The notes under the pieces are model-generated. The model did no database searches, had not been told where the DNA came from, and worked only from the letters and a program-made list of their open reading frames with translations. Both the position numbers and the translations under genes were made by a program. From Marimonas lutisalis (lineage in GTDB: Bacteria > Pseudomonadota > Alphaproteobacteria > Rhodobacterales > Rhodobacteraceae): a stretch of DNA of 64,000 nt. The stretch is taken from the NCBI RefSeq assembly GCF_005434965.1, contig NZ_SKCI01000003.1, forward strand, positions 186,001 to 250,000, read 5' to 3'. Positions 16,087 to 26,018 of this stretch are shown here, one piece after another (the stretch's first letter is position 1; the number at the start of each line of letters is the position of its first letter).

Positions 16087-17172
16087 TCATCCCGAAACCG
16101 GGAACACGAAACACCGGTCGCGGCGGATCGTCAGCCACAGTGCCTTGCCCGGGCTCGGCAGGAACACGTTCGGCACCGTCGCCTTCAGGATCGATCCGTC
16201 ATGGTCCATCCGGAACTCGACCAGGCTTTCGCTACCCATGAAGCGCGCCCGTTCGACCACACCGCGCGCCGGCACCCCGTCCTGCGGCGTCGGGTCCGGG
16301 CCTCGCCCGCCCCGGTCGAAATCGATCTTGATGTGCTGCGGGCGAATGACGATCTCCACCGCCTGCCCGTCAGGCACGCCCGGGGCCAGGAACTGGCCAA
16401 ACGGCGTGTCGGTCAGCGCGCCTTCGACCTTGCCGCGGATCACGTTGATATCGCTGAAAAACGCCACCGCCGCCTTGTCCACCGGCGCGTTGTAGATGTT
16501 ATAGGGCGCGCCCTGCTGCACGATCCGGCCCGAACGCATCAGCGCGATCTCGTCGGCCATGCGCATCGCCTCTTCCGGCTCGTGCGTGACCAGCAGAACG
16601 GCCGCATCCTCCTGTTTCAGGACGTCCAGTGTCAGGTCGCGGATGTCGTCGCGCAGCCGGTTGTCGAGGCCGGAAAACGGCTCGTCCATCAGCATGATCC
16701 GCGGCCGCGGCGCCAAGGCCCGCGCCAGCGCCACCCGCTGCTGTTCGCCGCCCGACAATTCGTGCGGGTAGGAATCGATGAACCGTTTCAGTCCCACCTC
16801 GGCCAGCAGTTCCTCGACGCGCGCGCGCTTCTCGTCCTTGCCACCCTTCAGGCCGAAGGCCACGTTCTCGGCGACGCTCAGATGCGGGAACAGCGCGAAA
16901 TCCTGGAACATCAGCCCGATATGCCGCCGCTCGGGCGGCACCCGGAACACCGTGTCGCAGATCAGCTTACCATCGACATAGATCTCGCCCGTGTCCTGCA
17001 TCTCGACGCCCGCGATCATCCGCAGCGTCGTCGACTTGCCGCAGCCCGACGGCCCCAGCAGGCAGGTCACCTGTCCGGGCATCACGCGCAGCGACACGTC
17101 ATCGACAACCGCGCGCCCGTCAAAGACGCGCCGCAGATTTCGAATCTCCAGCCTCGGGATCGGTTTGGTCAC
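16087..17172 (-). CDS. ABC transporter ATP-binding protein, Fe3+/polyamine type (FbpC/PotA-like)
   Basis: The 361-residue cytoplasmic ATPase has Walker A GPSGCGKST (40-48), the Q-loop MFQDFALFPHLSV, the signature LSGGEQQRVALARAL and Walker B IMLMDEPFSGLD. A TOBE-like regulatory domain occupies the C-terminal third. This architecture belongs to importers of ferric iron, polyamines or thiosulfate. No permease or binding-protein gene is adjacent, so the substrate is undetermined and it is an orphan subunit here. A GTG at 17172 was chosen because the sequence aligns from PRLEIRNL; the longer ORF to 17247 lacks support. Confidence 0.85.
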   Translation of the reverse strand: MTKPIPRLEIRNLRRVFDGRAVVDDVSLRVMPGQVTCLLGPSGCGKSTTLRMIAGVEMQDTGEIYVDGKLICDTVFRVPPERRHIGLMFQDFALFPHLSVAENVAFGLKGGKDEKRARVEELLAEVGLKRFIDSYPHELSGGEQQRVALARALAPRPRIMLMDEPFSGLDNRLRDDIRDLTLDVLKQEDAAVLLVTHEPEEAMRMADEIALMRSGRIVQQGAPYNIYNAPVDKAAVAFFSDINVIRGKVEGALTDTPFGQFLAPGVPDGQAVEIVIRPQHIKIDFDRGGRGPDPTPQDGVPARGVVERARFMGSESLVEFRMDHDGSILKATVPNVFLPSPGKALWLTIRRDRCFVFPVSG

Positions 17173-17250
17173 GCGGCGCCTCGTCCTAATCCGATGAAAA
17201 CCATCGGGTTTCCCGAGAGCCTTATCAGCCGCCCCCTGCGCCCGCAAGTC

Positions 17251-18300
17251 TCAGCAACACGATCCGCCGGCGGCGGCCGGCCCGGCCGTGTCGCGTTCGA
17301 ACGGGCTTTCGCCACCGCATCCCGCGAAAATGCCGTAATGCGTGTCGAAATTGCCGACAAAGTCGAAATGCGGGCGCAAGCGCGTGTCATGCAGCATCTT
17401 CCAGGTGTTACCGCAGACCGGAAACACCTTACCTGCCTCGATCACGTGGTGATCGTCCAGCGCGAAGGCATGCGGCGCATGCGCGATCGTGCCCTTGTAG
17501 ATCACCGCCTGCCCGTAATCCTCGCAGGCGCTCTCCAGCCCGGCCAGCTTGAACAGCCGATAAGTGGCCGAAGTGAAACGGATCGGCGCAACCCGCGCCT
17601 CCAGTTCCGCGTTCTCGATCGTCAGCGGGCGATGCTCGACCAGACGCGGATCATCGAACCCGGTCTGGCGCGCGATCGTCAGGAAATCGTTCCAGTAGAG
17701 CGCCCCGGACAGGCATTCACCGTACAGCACCTCGTCCGCGGCCAGGGCGGCCGGGATGCGACGGTCGGCGTAGACGTCCGAGAAATACATCTCGCCCCCG
17801 ACCTTCAGCAGCCGATGCGCCCCGCGCAACACGGCGGCCTTGTCCGTGGCCAGGTTGATCACGCAGTTCGACACGATCACGTCCACGCTGCCAGGCGCGA
17901 TGGGCAGCTCTTCCAGCGACTCGATGAAACCCTCGTGGAACGCGACATTGTCAAAGCCGAAACGCTCGGCATGCCAGGCCCTGTGCGCCTCGGCCACGGC
18001 CAGTTGCTCGGGTGTCATGTCCACGCCGATCACGCGGCCCTTGGCCCCGACCATCTGCGCCAGCGCATAGACATCGCGCCCCGCCCCGCAGCCCAGATCA
18101 AGAACAACCGCGCCCTCCAACGCTTCGGGCATCACCAGCCCGCACCCGTAATAGCGGGTCAGAACCTCGTCATGGATATTCGACAGCGCTGCCTTCACGT
18201 GGCCCGGCATGTCTCCCGGTGTGCAGCAGGCATTGGTCTGCAGGTCGTCGCTGCCCTGCAGGACCTTGCCATAGTAATCCTGAACCGCTTCGTGTTTCAT
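17251..18300 (-). CDS. arsM: arsenite S-adenosylmethionine methyltransferase
   Basis: ArsM methylates As(III) with SAM, giving volatile or less toxic methylarsenicals. The 349-residue protein has the SAM motif LDLGCGAGRD (67-76) and the family segment GGEMYFSDVYADRRIP. The conserved arsenic-binding cysteines are visible: C25-C26 in TNACCTPGD, C146 in SNCVINL and C196 in YGECLSGALYWND. A C-terminal extension ends CGG and GGSCC, possibly another metal- or arsenic-binding tail. No arsR or ars operon is adjacent. ATG 18300 begins the typical MKHEAVQDYYG. Confidence 0.92.
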   Translation of the reverse strand: MKHEAVQDYYGKVLQGSDDLQTNACCTPGDMPGHVKAALSNIHDEVLTRYYGCGLVMPEALEGAVVLDLGCGAGRDVYALAQMVGAKGRVIGVDMTPEQLAVAEAHRAWHAERFGFDNVAFHEGFIESLEELPIAPGSVDVIVSNCVINLATDKAAVLRGAHRLLKVGGEMYFSDVYADRRIPAALAADEVLYGECLSGALYWNDFLTIARQTGFDDPRLVEHRPLTIENAELEARVAPIRFTSATYRLFKLAGLESACEDYGQAVIYKGTIAHAPHAFALDDHHVIEAGKVFPVCGNTWKMLHDTRLRPHFDFVGNFDTHYGIFAGCGGESPFERDTAGPAAAGGSCC

Positions 18301-18396
18301 GCCCACCCCTTTCCGATTGCGTTGCACGAACGGTTAGGGGCAAGCGCCGCCGCATGCAATCGCCGAAGGTATGTGTCACGCAGGCGTGAGGCGGCG

Positions 18397-18630
18397 TCAG
18401 CCCTCGTCGCGATCTTCCGGGTCGGGCTGGCCCACACCGCGGAACAATCCCTTGAAAGGCAGGATCCAGATGATCCCAAGCCCCACGTAAATCGCCAGCT
18501 CCACCAGGATCGAGGGACGTTCCAGCCGGTTCACCAGCGTCACCGCCACCACGACATAAAGTGGCATGCCGACGATCAACACGAGGATCGAAAGCCGCTT
18601 GCGGGCCTTGTATGACAGCCGGTCCCACAT
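18397..18630 (-). CDS. DUF2842 membrane protein
   Basis: The 77-residue protein has two predicted membrane helices (about 13-33 and 43-62) and the DUF2842 pattern LSYKARKRLSILVLIVGMPLY then GIIWILPFKGLFRGVGQPDP. The function is unknown. It starts at ATG 18630, five bases after the purA stop, so it is likely co-transcribed with purA, as seen in relatives. Confidence 0.8.
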   Translation of the reverse strand: MWDRLSYKARKRLSILVLIVGMPLYVVVAVTLVNRLERPSILVELAIYVGLGIIWILPFKGLFRGVGQPDPEDRDEG

Positions 18631-18635
18631 GCGCG

Positions 18636-19931
18636 TCAGTCCGCGAACGGATCGGTAACCAGGATAGTGTCGTCGCGCTCCGGGCTCGTTGATAGCAGCG
18701 CCACCGGGCATTCGATCAGCTCCTCAACGCGCTTGACGTATTTGATCGCGTTGGCCGGCAGGTCGGCCCAGCTTCGCGCGCCTTCCGTGGACTCGCTCCA
18801 GCCGGGCAGTTCCTCGTAGATCGGCGTGCAGCGCGCCTGTTCGTCGGCCGCCGTCGGCAGATAGTCCAGCCGCTTGCCGTCCAGCTCGTAGCCGACACAG
18901 ATCTTCAGCGTCTCGAACCCGTCCAGCACATCGAGCTTGGTCAGGGCAATGCCGTTCACTCCGCTGGTGGCACAAGTCTGGCGCAAGAGGCACGCATCGA
19001 ACCAGCCGCAGCGCCGCTTGCGGCCCGTGGTGGTGCCGAACTCGTGCCCGCGCTCGCCCAGCCTCTGGCCATCCCCGTCAAACAGCTCGGTCGGGAACGG
19101 CCCCTCGCCCACGCGCGTGGTATAGGCCTTGACGATGCCCAGCACATAGTCGATCGCGCCGGGCCCGACCCCCACGCCTGTCGCCGCCTGCCCCGCGATC
19201 ACGTTCGACGAAGTCACGAACGGATAGGTGCCGAAATCCACGTCCAGCAGCGCGCCCTGCGCGCCCTCGAAAAGGATGCGCTTGCCGGTCTTGCGCTTCT
19301 CGTTCAGCGCTTTCCAAACCGGGCCTGCGAATTTCAGGATCTTCGGCGCGATCTCTTTCAGCTGCGCGATCAGCGCGTCGCGGTCGATCGGCTCAACCCC
19401 CAGCCCCTTGCGCAGCGGATCATGGTGCTGCAAGGCGCGGTCGACCCTTGCCTCGAGCGTGGCATCGTCGGCCAGGTCGGCCACCCGGATCGCCCGGCGG
19501 CCCACCTTGTCCTCGTAGCACGGCCCGATCCCGCGGCCGGTCGTGCCAATCTTGGTGCCCTTGCTCGCTGCCTCTTCGCGCGCCCGGTCCAGCTCGCCGT
19601 GAAAAGGCAGGATCAGCGAGGTATTCTCAGCAATCATCAGGGTCTCGGGCGATATATCCACGCCCTGCGCCGTCACGGTTTCGATCTCGGCAAGCAGGCT
19701 CCAGGGGTCCAGCACCACGCCGTTGCCGATCACGCTCAGCTTGCCGCCCCGCACCACGCCGCTGGGCAGCGCGTGCAGCTTGTAGACCTTGCCGTCGATG
19801 ACCAGCGTGTGGCCGGCATTATGCCCGCCCTGGAAGCGGCAGATCACATCCGCCCGCTCGCTCATCCAGTCCACGATCTTGCCTTTTCCCTCGTCGCCCC
19901 ACTGGGCGCCGACAACGACGACATTGGCCAT
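18636..19931 (-). CDS. purA: adenylosuccinate synthase
   Basis: The enzyme joins IMP and aspartate using GTP, the first committed step to AMP. The 431 residues begin [10 protein letters not shown], followed by the GDEGKGK P-loop (12-18), [23 protein letters not shown] and the switch region [19 protein letters not shown] 19931 matches the canonical N-terminus. A small DUF2842 gene follows. Confidence 0.98.
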   Translation of the reverse strand: MANVVVVGAQWGDEGKGKIVDWMSERADVICRFQGGHNAGHTLVIDGKVYKLHALPSGVVRGGKLSVIGNGVVLDPWSLLAEIETVTAQGVDISPETLMIAENTSLILPFHGELDRAREEAASKGTKIGTTGRGIGPCYEDKVGRRAIRVADLADDATLEARVDRALQHHDPLRKGLGVEPIDRDALIAQLKEIAPKILKFAGPVWKALNEKRKTGKRILFEGAQGALLDVDFGTYPFVTSSNVIAGQAATGVGVGPGAIDYVLGIVKAYTTRVGEGPFPTELFDGDGQRLGERGHEFGTTTGRKRRCGWFDACLLRQTCATSGVNGIALTKLDVLDGFETLKICVGYELDGKRLDYLPTAADEQARCTPIYEELPGWSESTEGARSWADLPANAIKYVKRVEELIECPVALLSTSPERDDTILVTDPFAD

Positions 19932-20072
19932 GACGGTCCTCTTTATCCGGATCAAACCCGCGCCCGTATATCGCCCCGCGCGCCCGCGCGAAACCGCAAA
20001 TTCGCCGCAGCGTCTGGACAAGCGCACACCACCTGCGCATCAATGCCTCCTGCAAACCGTACGAGGTCTCAG

Positions 20073-20468
20073 ATGGGTTTCCTTCTCCGCTGGCTCTTTG
20101 CCTTCCTGCTGCTGTCGGCCACCTTCAACCCGACCGAATGGAACTACGTGAAATGGGCCCAGGCCAATTTCTCCGATCAGCTGCCGCTGGCGGTGCTCCT
20201 CGGCCTGCTCCTGCTGGTGGGCTACATCATCTACCTGCGCGCCACGCTGCGCTCGATCGGGACCTTCGGCATGATCCTCGTCATCGCGGTGGTCGCCGCG
20301 CTTCTCTGGGTGCTGTACGACTGGGGCTGGCTGACGCTGGAAGACACCACCCAGAATACATGGATCGGTCTTGTCGCCCTCTCCGTCGTGCTGGGCATCG
20401 GGCTTTCCTGGAGCCATGTCCGGCGCAAGCTCTCGGGCCAGGCCGACATGGATGACGTCGACGAGTAA
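20073..20468 (+). CDS. small four-helix membrane protein (probably DUF6524)
   Basis: The 131-residue protein has four hydrophobic segments and opens MGFLLRWLFAFLLLSATFNPTEWNYVKWA. The tail is short and charged (RRKLSGQADMDDVDE). It resembles a conserved Rhodobacteraceae family I associate with DUF6524; the function is unknown. ATG 20073 follows GAGG. It is divergent from purA, with 141 bp between starts. Confidence 0.7.
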   Translation: MGFLLRWLFAFLLLSATFNPTEWNYVKWAQANFSDQLPLAVLLGLLLLVGYIIYLRATLRSIGTFGMILVIAVVAALLWVLYDWGWLTLEDTTQNTWIGLVALSVVLGIGLSWSHVRRKLSGQADMDDVDE

Positions 20469-20476
20469 CCCACCGC

Positions 20477-20505
20477 TTGCACCCATTGCCCCTTTCCCCT
20501 ACATA
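20477..20505 (+). promoter_or_regulatory. sigma-70-type promoter upstream of secG
   Basis: TTGCAC (20477-20482) and TACATA (20500-20505) are separated by exactly 17 bp and lie 35 bp upstream of the secG start. Confidence 0.55.
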
Positions 20506-20539
20506 GCGCCGCAGACACGAACGCAGGGCAGCCCGGTAT

Positions 20540-20902
20540 ATGGAAAACGTCGTTCTCATCATCCACCTTCTTCTCGCGCTCGCGCTCATTGGCGTGGTGC
20601 TTCTGCAGCGCTCCGAAGGTGGCGGGCTCGGAATGGGATCGGGCGGCGGGGCGATTTCGCAACGCGCGGCGGCCACGGCCCTGGGCAAGGTGACCTGGCT
20701 GCTGGCGATCGGCTTCATCATCACCTCAATCACCCTCACCATCATCGCGGCCGAGAAATCCTCGTCGAGTTCCGTGCTCGACCGGGTCGGCAACGCGCCG
20801 GTGGCCGAGGAAACCACGCCTGAGGCGCCCACGCTCGACAGCGACAGCCTGCTGCCGCCCAGCCAGGGTGATACCGCGCCGCTCGTGCCTCGGGCAGATT
20901 GA
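20540..20902 (+). CDS. secG: preprotein translocase subunit SecG
   Basis: SecG is the small accessory subunit of the SecYEG channel. The 120 residues contain two membrane helices (about 3-23 and 50-70) and the family signature VVLLQRSEGGGLGMGSGGG between them, followed by a low-complexity acidic tail. pyrG lies downstream; secG-pyrG order is common in alphaproteobacteria. Confidence 0.95.
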   Translation: MENVVLIIHLLLALALIGVVLLQRSEGGGLGMGSGGGAISQRAAATALGKVTWLLAIGFIITSITLTIIAAEKSSSSSVLDRVGNAPVAEETTPEAPTLDSDSLLPPSQGDTAPLVPRAD

Positions 20903-20930
20903 CGCACAAGCCCTTGAGGCGCGTGAAATA

Positions 20931-20951
20931 ACCGCAACATTATGTTGCGGT
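20931..20951. promoter_or_regulatory. perfect 10-bp inverted repeat between secG and pyrG
   Basis: ACCGCAACAT, a single T, then ATGTTGCGGT form a symmetric 21-bp palindrome, 28 bp after secG and 122 bp before pyrG. No U-tract follows, so a protein operator is as likely as a terminator. Confidence 0.45.
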
Positions 20952-21073
20952 CAGGTTGCCAATACCGGGCGAATCTGCTAACTCTCAAATCCCGTGATGC
21001 GGCGGCCTTTCGCGGCCGCTGGGACAGGATTTTCTAGGCTTCATCAGCCGCATTCACGGGGGTCATCGGCCAC

Positions 21074-22717
<1,644 letters not shown>

Positions 22718-23257
22718 TCAGGGGTTGAGCAGCGGCCTGACCATCTGTCCAAGCGAAAACCGCGCTTCTGGCTCGGCTTCAAGCGGCTCGGACGGTTCGG
22801 AACGATGCGGGTGCAGGATCGGCTCCAGCGTTTCTTCGTCGAACACCCACCGGCCGCGGCGGCGGTCGGCCACGTCTTCCTGCTGATAATAGATCCAGGC
22901 GTGCAGCTTGCTCAGCCCGTCCTGGCGCATCTCGATGGTCCCGGGCAGGTAGAACCCCGCGTTGACCCGCTGCGCGATGGAATCGAGCAATCGGCAGATG
23001 CCGCGATGGCTGGCCGGCACATCGGAATTCGGCACATAGTTGAAGCGCATCGGATCGCCGTTGAAAAACGCGCTCAGCGCCGCGCTCATATCCAGGCCCT
23101 TCTGCGCCATGGCCCACCCCAGAACACTCTCGTGGAACAGCGACCAGTCATAGCTGCGCAAAAGCTGGTTCAACTGCGCGGTCGTGGCCTTGCGCACCGC
23201 GCGCAGCTGCTCGTCTTCGCCGGCCTCATTCCAGTCAATATCGGCAAAGGCTGCCAT
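22718..23257 (-). CDS. conserved protein, DUF4274-like
   Basis: The 179-residue soluble protein has no signal peptide. Its central part (LRAVRKATTAQLNQLLRSYDWSLFHESVLGWAMAQKGLDMSAALSAF split over helices) resembles DUF4274, followed by a segment (DRRRGRWVFDEETLEPILHPH) rich in charged residues. The function is unknown. ATG 23257 follows GGGAA; the longer ORF to 23410 runs into the upstream region of the divergent gene. Confidence 0.6.
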   Translation of the reverse strand: MAAFADIDWNEAGEDEQLRAVRKATTAQLNQLLRSYDWSLFHESVLGWAMAQKGLDMSAALSAFFNGDPMRFNYVPNSDVPASHRGICRLLDSIAQRVNAGFYLPGTIEMRQDGLSKLHAWIYYQQEDVADRRRGRWVFDEETLEPILHPHRSEPSEPLEAEPEARFSLGQMVRPLLNP

Positions 23258-23330
23258 TTTCGGGTTCCCTAGGTAAGCTTGAAACTGGCGCCAATCTGCC
23301 GGTTCAACTGGCCCAAACTTGGGAGCAATT

Positions 23331-24056
23331 GTGACAGCACTACGGAATCTCGCCTGCAACGTGTGGATGGCATTAACCTTACTCTCGTCTCCGGCTGTCG
23401 CGCAGGCCATCGGGCGCGTCGATTATTTCCAGCTGGAAAAACAGCTGGATGGCCGCGTGGGCTTTGAAATCCTGCCGCAGAGGGCCGAGCCGGGCTTCAA
23501 CCTCGATGCCCCGCTGCGCGAAGGCCGCGTTAACATTGCGCAGCATTTTGCAGGCATGGCCCCGGCGATCCTCACCGACCGGCGTGGCGGGCGATTCGAC
23601 ACGGCAGGCGCCCGGCCACCGCAGGCTCCGCTGCGCGCGCGTCCCGGCCCACCCGGCAGCAACCTCTCGGTCGCCTATCACCGCGGCCTGGGTTCTAACG
23701 CGCTCTTTCCACTGGGTCCCGCGGGTTTCCCCGCACTTCAGGCGCGCGGCGAAGGCGCCATCGCGATCCTGTTCGACCATGATCAGCAGGCCACGGGGTT
23801 CGTTCTGCATACCGATTATCCCGCCCCCTTGGGCACCGACAGTGGCCCGCGCGGTGGCGTCCGCGTCCGCTTCTATACCCGCGACGGGCGGCTTCTCGCC
23901 ATCCATGATCACACCCTGCCGCGCGGCCGCTCGGCACTGGGCTATGCGCAAACCGCTGCAGGGCCCGGCATTGCCGGGATGCTGATCACCAACACCGATC
24001 CCGGCGGCATCGCCATCGACGATATCCTTTATGCCCGCCTGCCGCCGTTGGGCTGA
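23331..24056 (+). CDS. secreted protein of unknown function, paralogue 1
   Basis: The 241-residue product has a signal peptide ending near SSPAVAQA. No domain is recognised. It contains FDHDQQATGFVLHTDY, then a strand-rich region and a C-terminal block IAGMLITNTDPGGIAIDDI. The next gene has the equivalent IAGILILNSDPQGIAIDNL, and both carry an FdHD/FEHD element, so the two are distant paralogues. The strand pattern resembles a beta-sandwich such as a carbohydrate- or matrix-associated module, but this is inference. GTG 23331 has GGGAG six bases upstream. Confidence 0.65.
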   Translation: MTALRNLACNVWMALTLLSSPAVAQAIGRVDYFQLEKQLDGRVGFEILPQRAEPGFNLDAPLREGRVNIAQHFAGMAPAILTDRRGGRFDTAGARPPQAPLRARPGPPGSNLSVAYHRGLGSNALFPLGPAGFPALQARGEGAIAILFDHDQQATGFVLHTDYPAPLGTDSGPRGGVRVRFYTRDGRLLAIHDHTLPRGRSALGYAQTAAGPGIAGMLITNTDPGGIAIDDILYARLPPLG

Positions 24057-24102
24057 CGCAGATTTTATGTCCTATCGGCCCGGTGCCGGATTATACTACG
24101 CC

Positions 24103-24774
24103 ATGGTTCGCCTCATTGCACCTTTCCTGGCCCTCGCCATGACAGCCCTTGCCCCGCTTGCCCGCGCCGACGCCGCCTGCGATGCGCCAGTCTGTCTCGT
24201 GTCGCGCGACAGCCTCGCCCTCAGCCACCTGATCGATTTCGAGGACATTCCCAATTCCATGGGCATCGGCACCGCGATCGACGCGCTGCTCGCCCGGCCG
24301 GGGGCGCGGTTCGGCGAACGATTTGCTGGCCAGGCGCTCCTGGTCGAGGGCGATTACGACCGCGTCGAAGGTCTGGCCCGTCCACCACTGACCGCCCTGC
24401 CCGGCGCGCCGGGGCAAAGCCTCGGTGCGATGCGCCTGCCCGGCACCGTGGTGCTGCACGGGCTGGGCCAGCGCGGCTTTCCCCGCGACGCCGCCGCCGG
24501 CGAAGGCATGATCGCGATCGAGTTCGAACATGACCACGGCGCACTGGCCTTCGATCTTCGGGGCGGCGAACAGGGCCACGCGACGGTCATCTTCCTGCGC
24601 CGCGACGGCAGCGAGATCGCCCGGCTCTCCATTGGCCCCTTGGCTGAGGAAAGTTACGGCTTCCTGCGCAACGCGGCCCAGCCCGACATCGCCGGCATCC
24701 TCATCCTGAACTCCGATCCCCAGGGCATCGCCATCGACAATCTGGCCTTCGATGACCCGCGTTTGACAGGTTGA
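24103..24774 (+). CDS. secreted protein of unknown function, paralogue 2
   Basis: The 223-residue product has a signal peptide (MVRLIAPFLALAMTALAPLARADA) and two cysteines just after it (CDAPVC), probably a disulfide. Shared features with the upstream gene are EFEHDHGALAFDLRGG and the C-terminal block IAGILILNSDPQGIAIDNL. The opening LIDFEDIPNSMGIGTAIDALL resembles PEP-CTERM-type beta-sandwich proteins, although no sorting motif is present. ATG 24103 was preferred for the signal peptide; an in-frame ATG at 24067 is possible. Confidence 0.6.
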   Translation: MVRLIAPFLALAMTALAPLARADAACDAPVCLVSRDSLALSHLIDFEDIPNSMGIGTAIDALLARPGARFGERFAGQALLVEGDYDRVEGLARPPLTALPGAPGQSLGAMRLPGTVVLHGLGQRGFPRDAAAGEGMIAIEFEHDHGALAFDLRGGEQGHATVIFLRRDGSEIARLSIGPLAEESYGFLRNAAQPDIAGILILNSDPQGIAIDNLAFDDPRLTG

Positions 24775-24836
24775 CCCCTTGACCCTGCCCCGGGCGCATC
24801 GCAGCATCCGGCAACACGCAACAGAAGGAACGCAAC

Positions 24837-25130
24837 ATGCCAAAGGGCTACTGGATCGGGCGCGTCGATGTCGATGATATCGACGCCTACATGAAATACG
24901 TCGAAGCCAATGCAAAACCCTTTGGTGAATACGGTGCGCGCTTCCTGGTGCGCGGCGGGCAGTTCGAAAACCCCGAAGGCACCGCGCGCTCGCGCAATGT
25001 CGTGATCGAGTTTCCCTCCTACCAGGCCGCGCTCGACTGCTACAGCTCCGAAAGCTACCAGGCCGCCAAGGCCCTGCGCGATCCGGTCTCGACCGGCGAC
25101 ATCATCATCATCGAAGGCTACGACGGCTGA
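24837..25130 (+). CDS. DUF1330 domain protein
   Basis: This 97-residue ferredoxin-like fold protein (dimeric alpha/beta barrel) has the DUF1330 pattern: KGYWIGRVDVDDIDAYMKYVEAN, FLVRGGQFE, RNVVIEFPSYQAALDCYSSESYQAAKALR. The function is unknown. It has a good AGAAGG ribosome-binding site. Two TerB genes follow within a few bases. Confidence 0.88.
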   Translation: MPKGYWIGRVDVDDIDAYMKYVEANAKPFGEYGARFLVRGGQFENPEGTARSRNVVIEFPSYQAALDCYSSESYQAAKALRDPVSTGDIIIIEGYDG

Positions 25131-25134
25131 TCAA

Positions 25135-25578
25135 ATGCCCATCGTTCAACGCATCCTGTCGGTTTTCTCGCACCACGCGCCCGCGCCGCTGCCCGAGCCC
25201 GATGCGCGGCTCGCCCTGGGCGCGCTTCTTGTCCGCGTGGCCAAGTCCGACGCCACCTACCGGGTCGAGGAAATCGCCCGGATCGACCGCATCCTCGCGG
25301 CCGCGAACGATCTGAATGCGGTCGAGGCCGCCAAGATGCGCGCCACCTGCGAAAAGCTCGAAAAGCAGGCGCCCGAAACCGAACGCTTCGCCGCGCTGAT
25401 CCGCGAAACCGTTGCGCATGAGGGCCGGCTGGAGAAGCTGCGCGCGCTCTGGCAGGTCACGCTGGCCGACGGGCTGGAGCGCCCCGAGGAGATCGGCGTG
25501 ATCGACACCGTGCGCGAAGCGCTCGGTCTCAGCCCCGAAGACAACGCCGCCGCCCGCGCCGCCGCCGAGGAAGGCTGA
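25135..25578 (+). CDS. TerB-family protein, copy 1
   Basis: This 147-residue all-helical soluble protein contains the TerB pattern (ARLALGALLVRVAKSDATYRVEEIARIDRIL, then LRALWQVTLADGLERPEEIGVIDTVREALGL). TerB domains bind metal at acidic residues and are linked to tellurite and stress responses, but the biochemical role is unsettled. It starts 4 bp after DUF1330 and is followed 5 bp later by a second copy. Confidence 0.82.
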   Translation: MPIVQRILSVFSHHAPAPLPEPDARLALGALLVRVAKSDATYRVEEIARIDRILAAANDLNAVEAAKMRATCEKLEKQAPETERFAALIRETVAHEGRLEKLRALWQVTLADGLERPEEIGVIDTVREALGLSPEDNAAARAAAEEG

Positions 25579-25583
25579 CACCG

Positions 25584-26018
25584 ATGTTCGCCGACTTCCT
25601 GCGCAGGCTCACCGCACCCCAACCCGGCCAACTTGGCGATGAAGACGCCCGGCTTGCGCTGGCCGCGCTTCTCGTCCGCGTGGCCCGTTCCGATCACGAC
25701 TATGCCCAGGTCGAGATCGACCGCATCGACCGCATCCTCTCCACCCGCTACGACCTTTCGCCGTTCGAGGCCGCCGCGCTCCGGCAAGAGGCCGAAACGC
25801 TCGAGGCCGAGGCCCCCGACACTGTGCGCTTTACCCGCGCGATCAAGGACGCAGTGCCGCACGAGGACCGCCTAGCCGTGCTCACCGCGCTGTGGCAGGT
25901 GGTGCTGGCCGATGGCAGCCGCGACATGCACGAGGACACGCTGTTGCGCGTGGTGGCCAACCTCCTGGGCATCAGCGACCGCGACAGCGCCGTCGCCCGC
26001 CAAAGGGCCGGGGGATGA
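25584..26018 (+). CDS. TerB-family protein, copy 2
   Basis: This 144-residue paralogue of the preceding gene has the matching segments ARLALAALLVRVARSDHDYAQVEIDRIDRIL and LTALWQVVLADGSRDMHEDTLLRVVANLLGI. Conserved acidic residues are retained in both copies. The tandem arrangement suggests duplication. It overlaps the next gene by four bases (ATGA). Confidence 0.82.
   Translation: MFADFLRRLTAPQPGQLGDEDARLALAALLVRVARSDHDYAQVEIDRIDRILSTRYDLSPFEAAALRQEAETLEAEAPDTVRFTRAIKDAVPHEDRLAVLTALWQVVLADGSRDMHEDTLLRVVANLLGISDRDSAVARQRAGG

Noticed and set aside
16201-18615. An open frame of 804 codons on the plus strand over the ABC ATPase and arsM genes
   Set aside because: It is antisense to two well-supported genes, has His/Arg/Pro/Gln-rich low-complexity translation and no domain. 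Such frames are a by-product of high GC in third codon positions.
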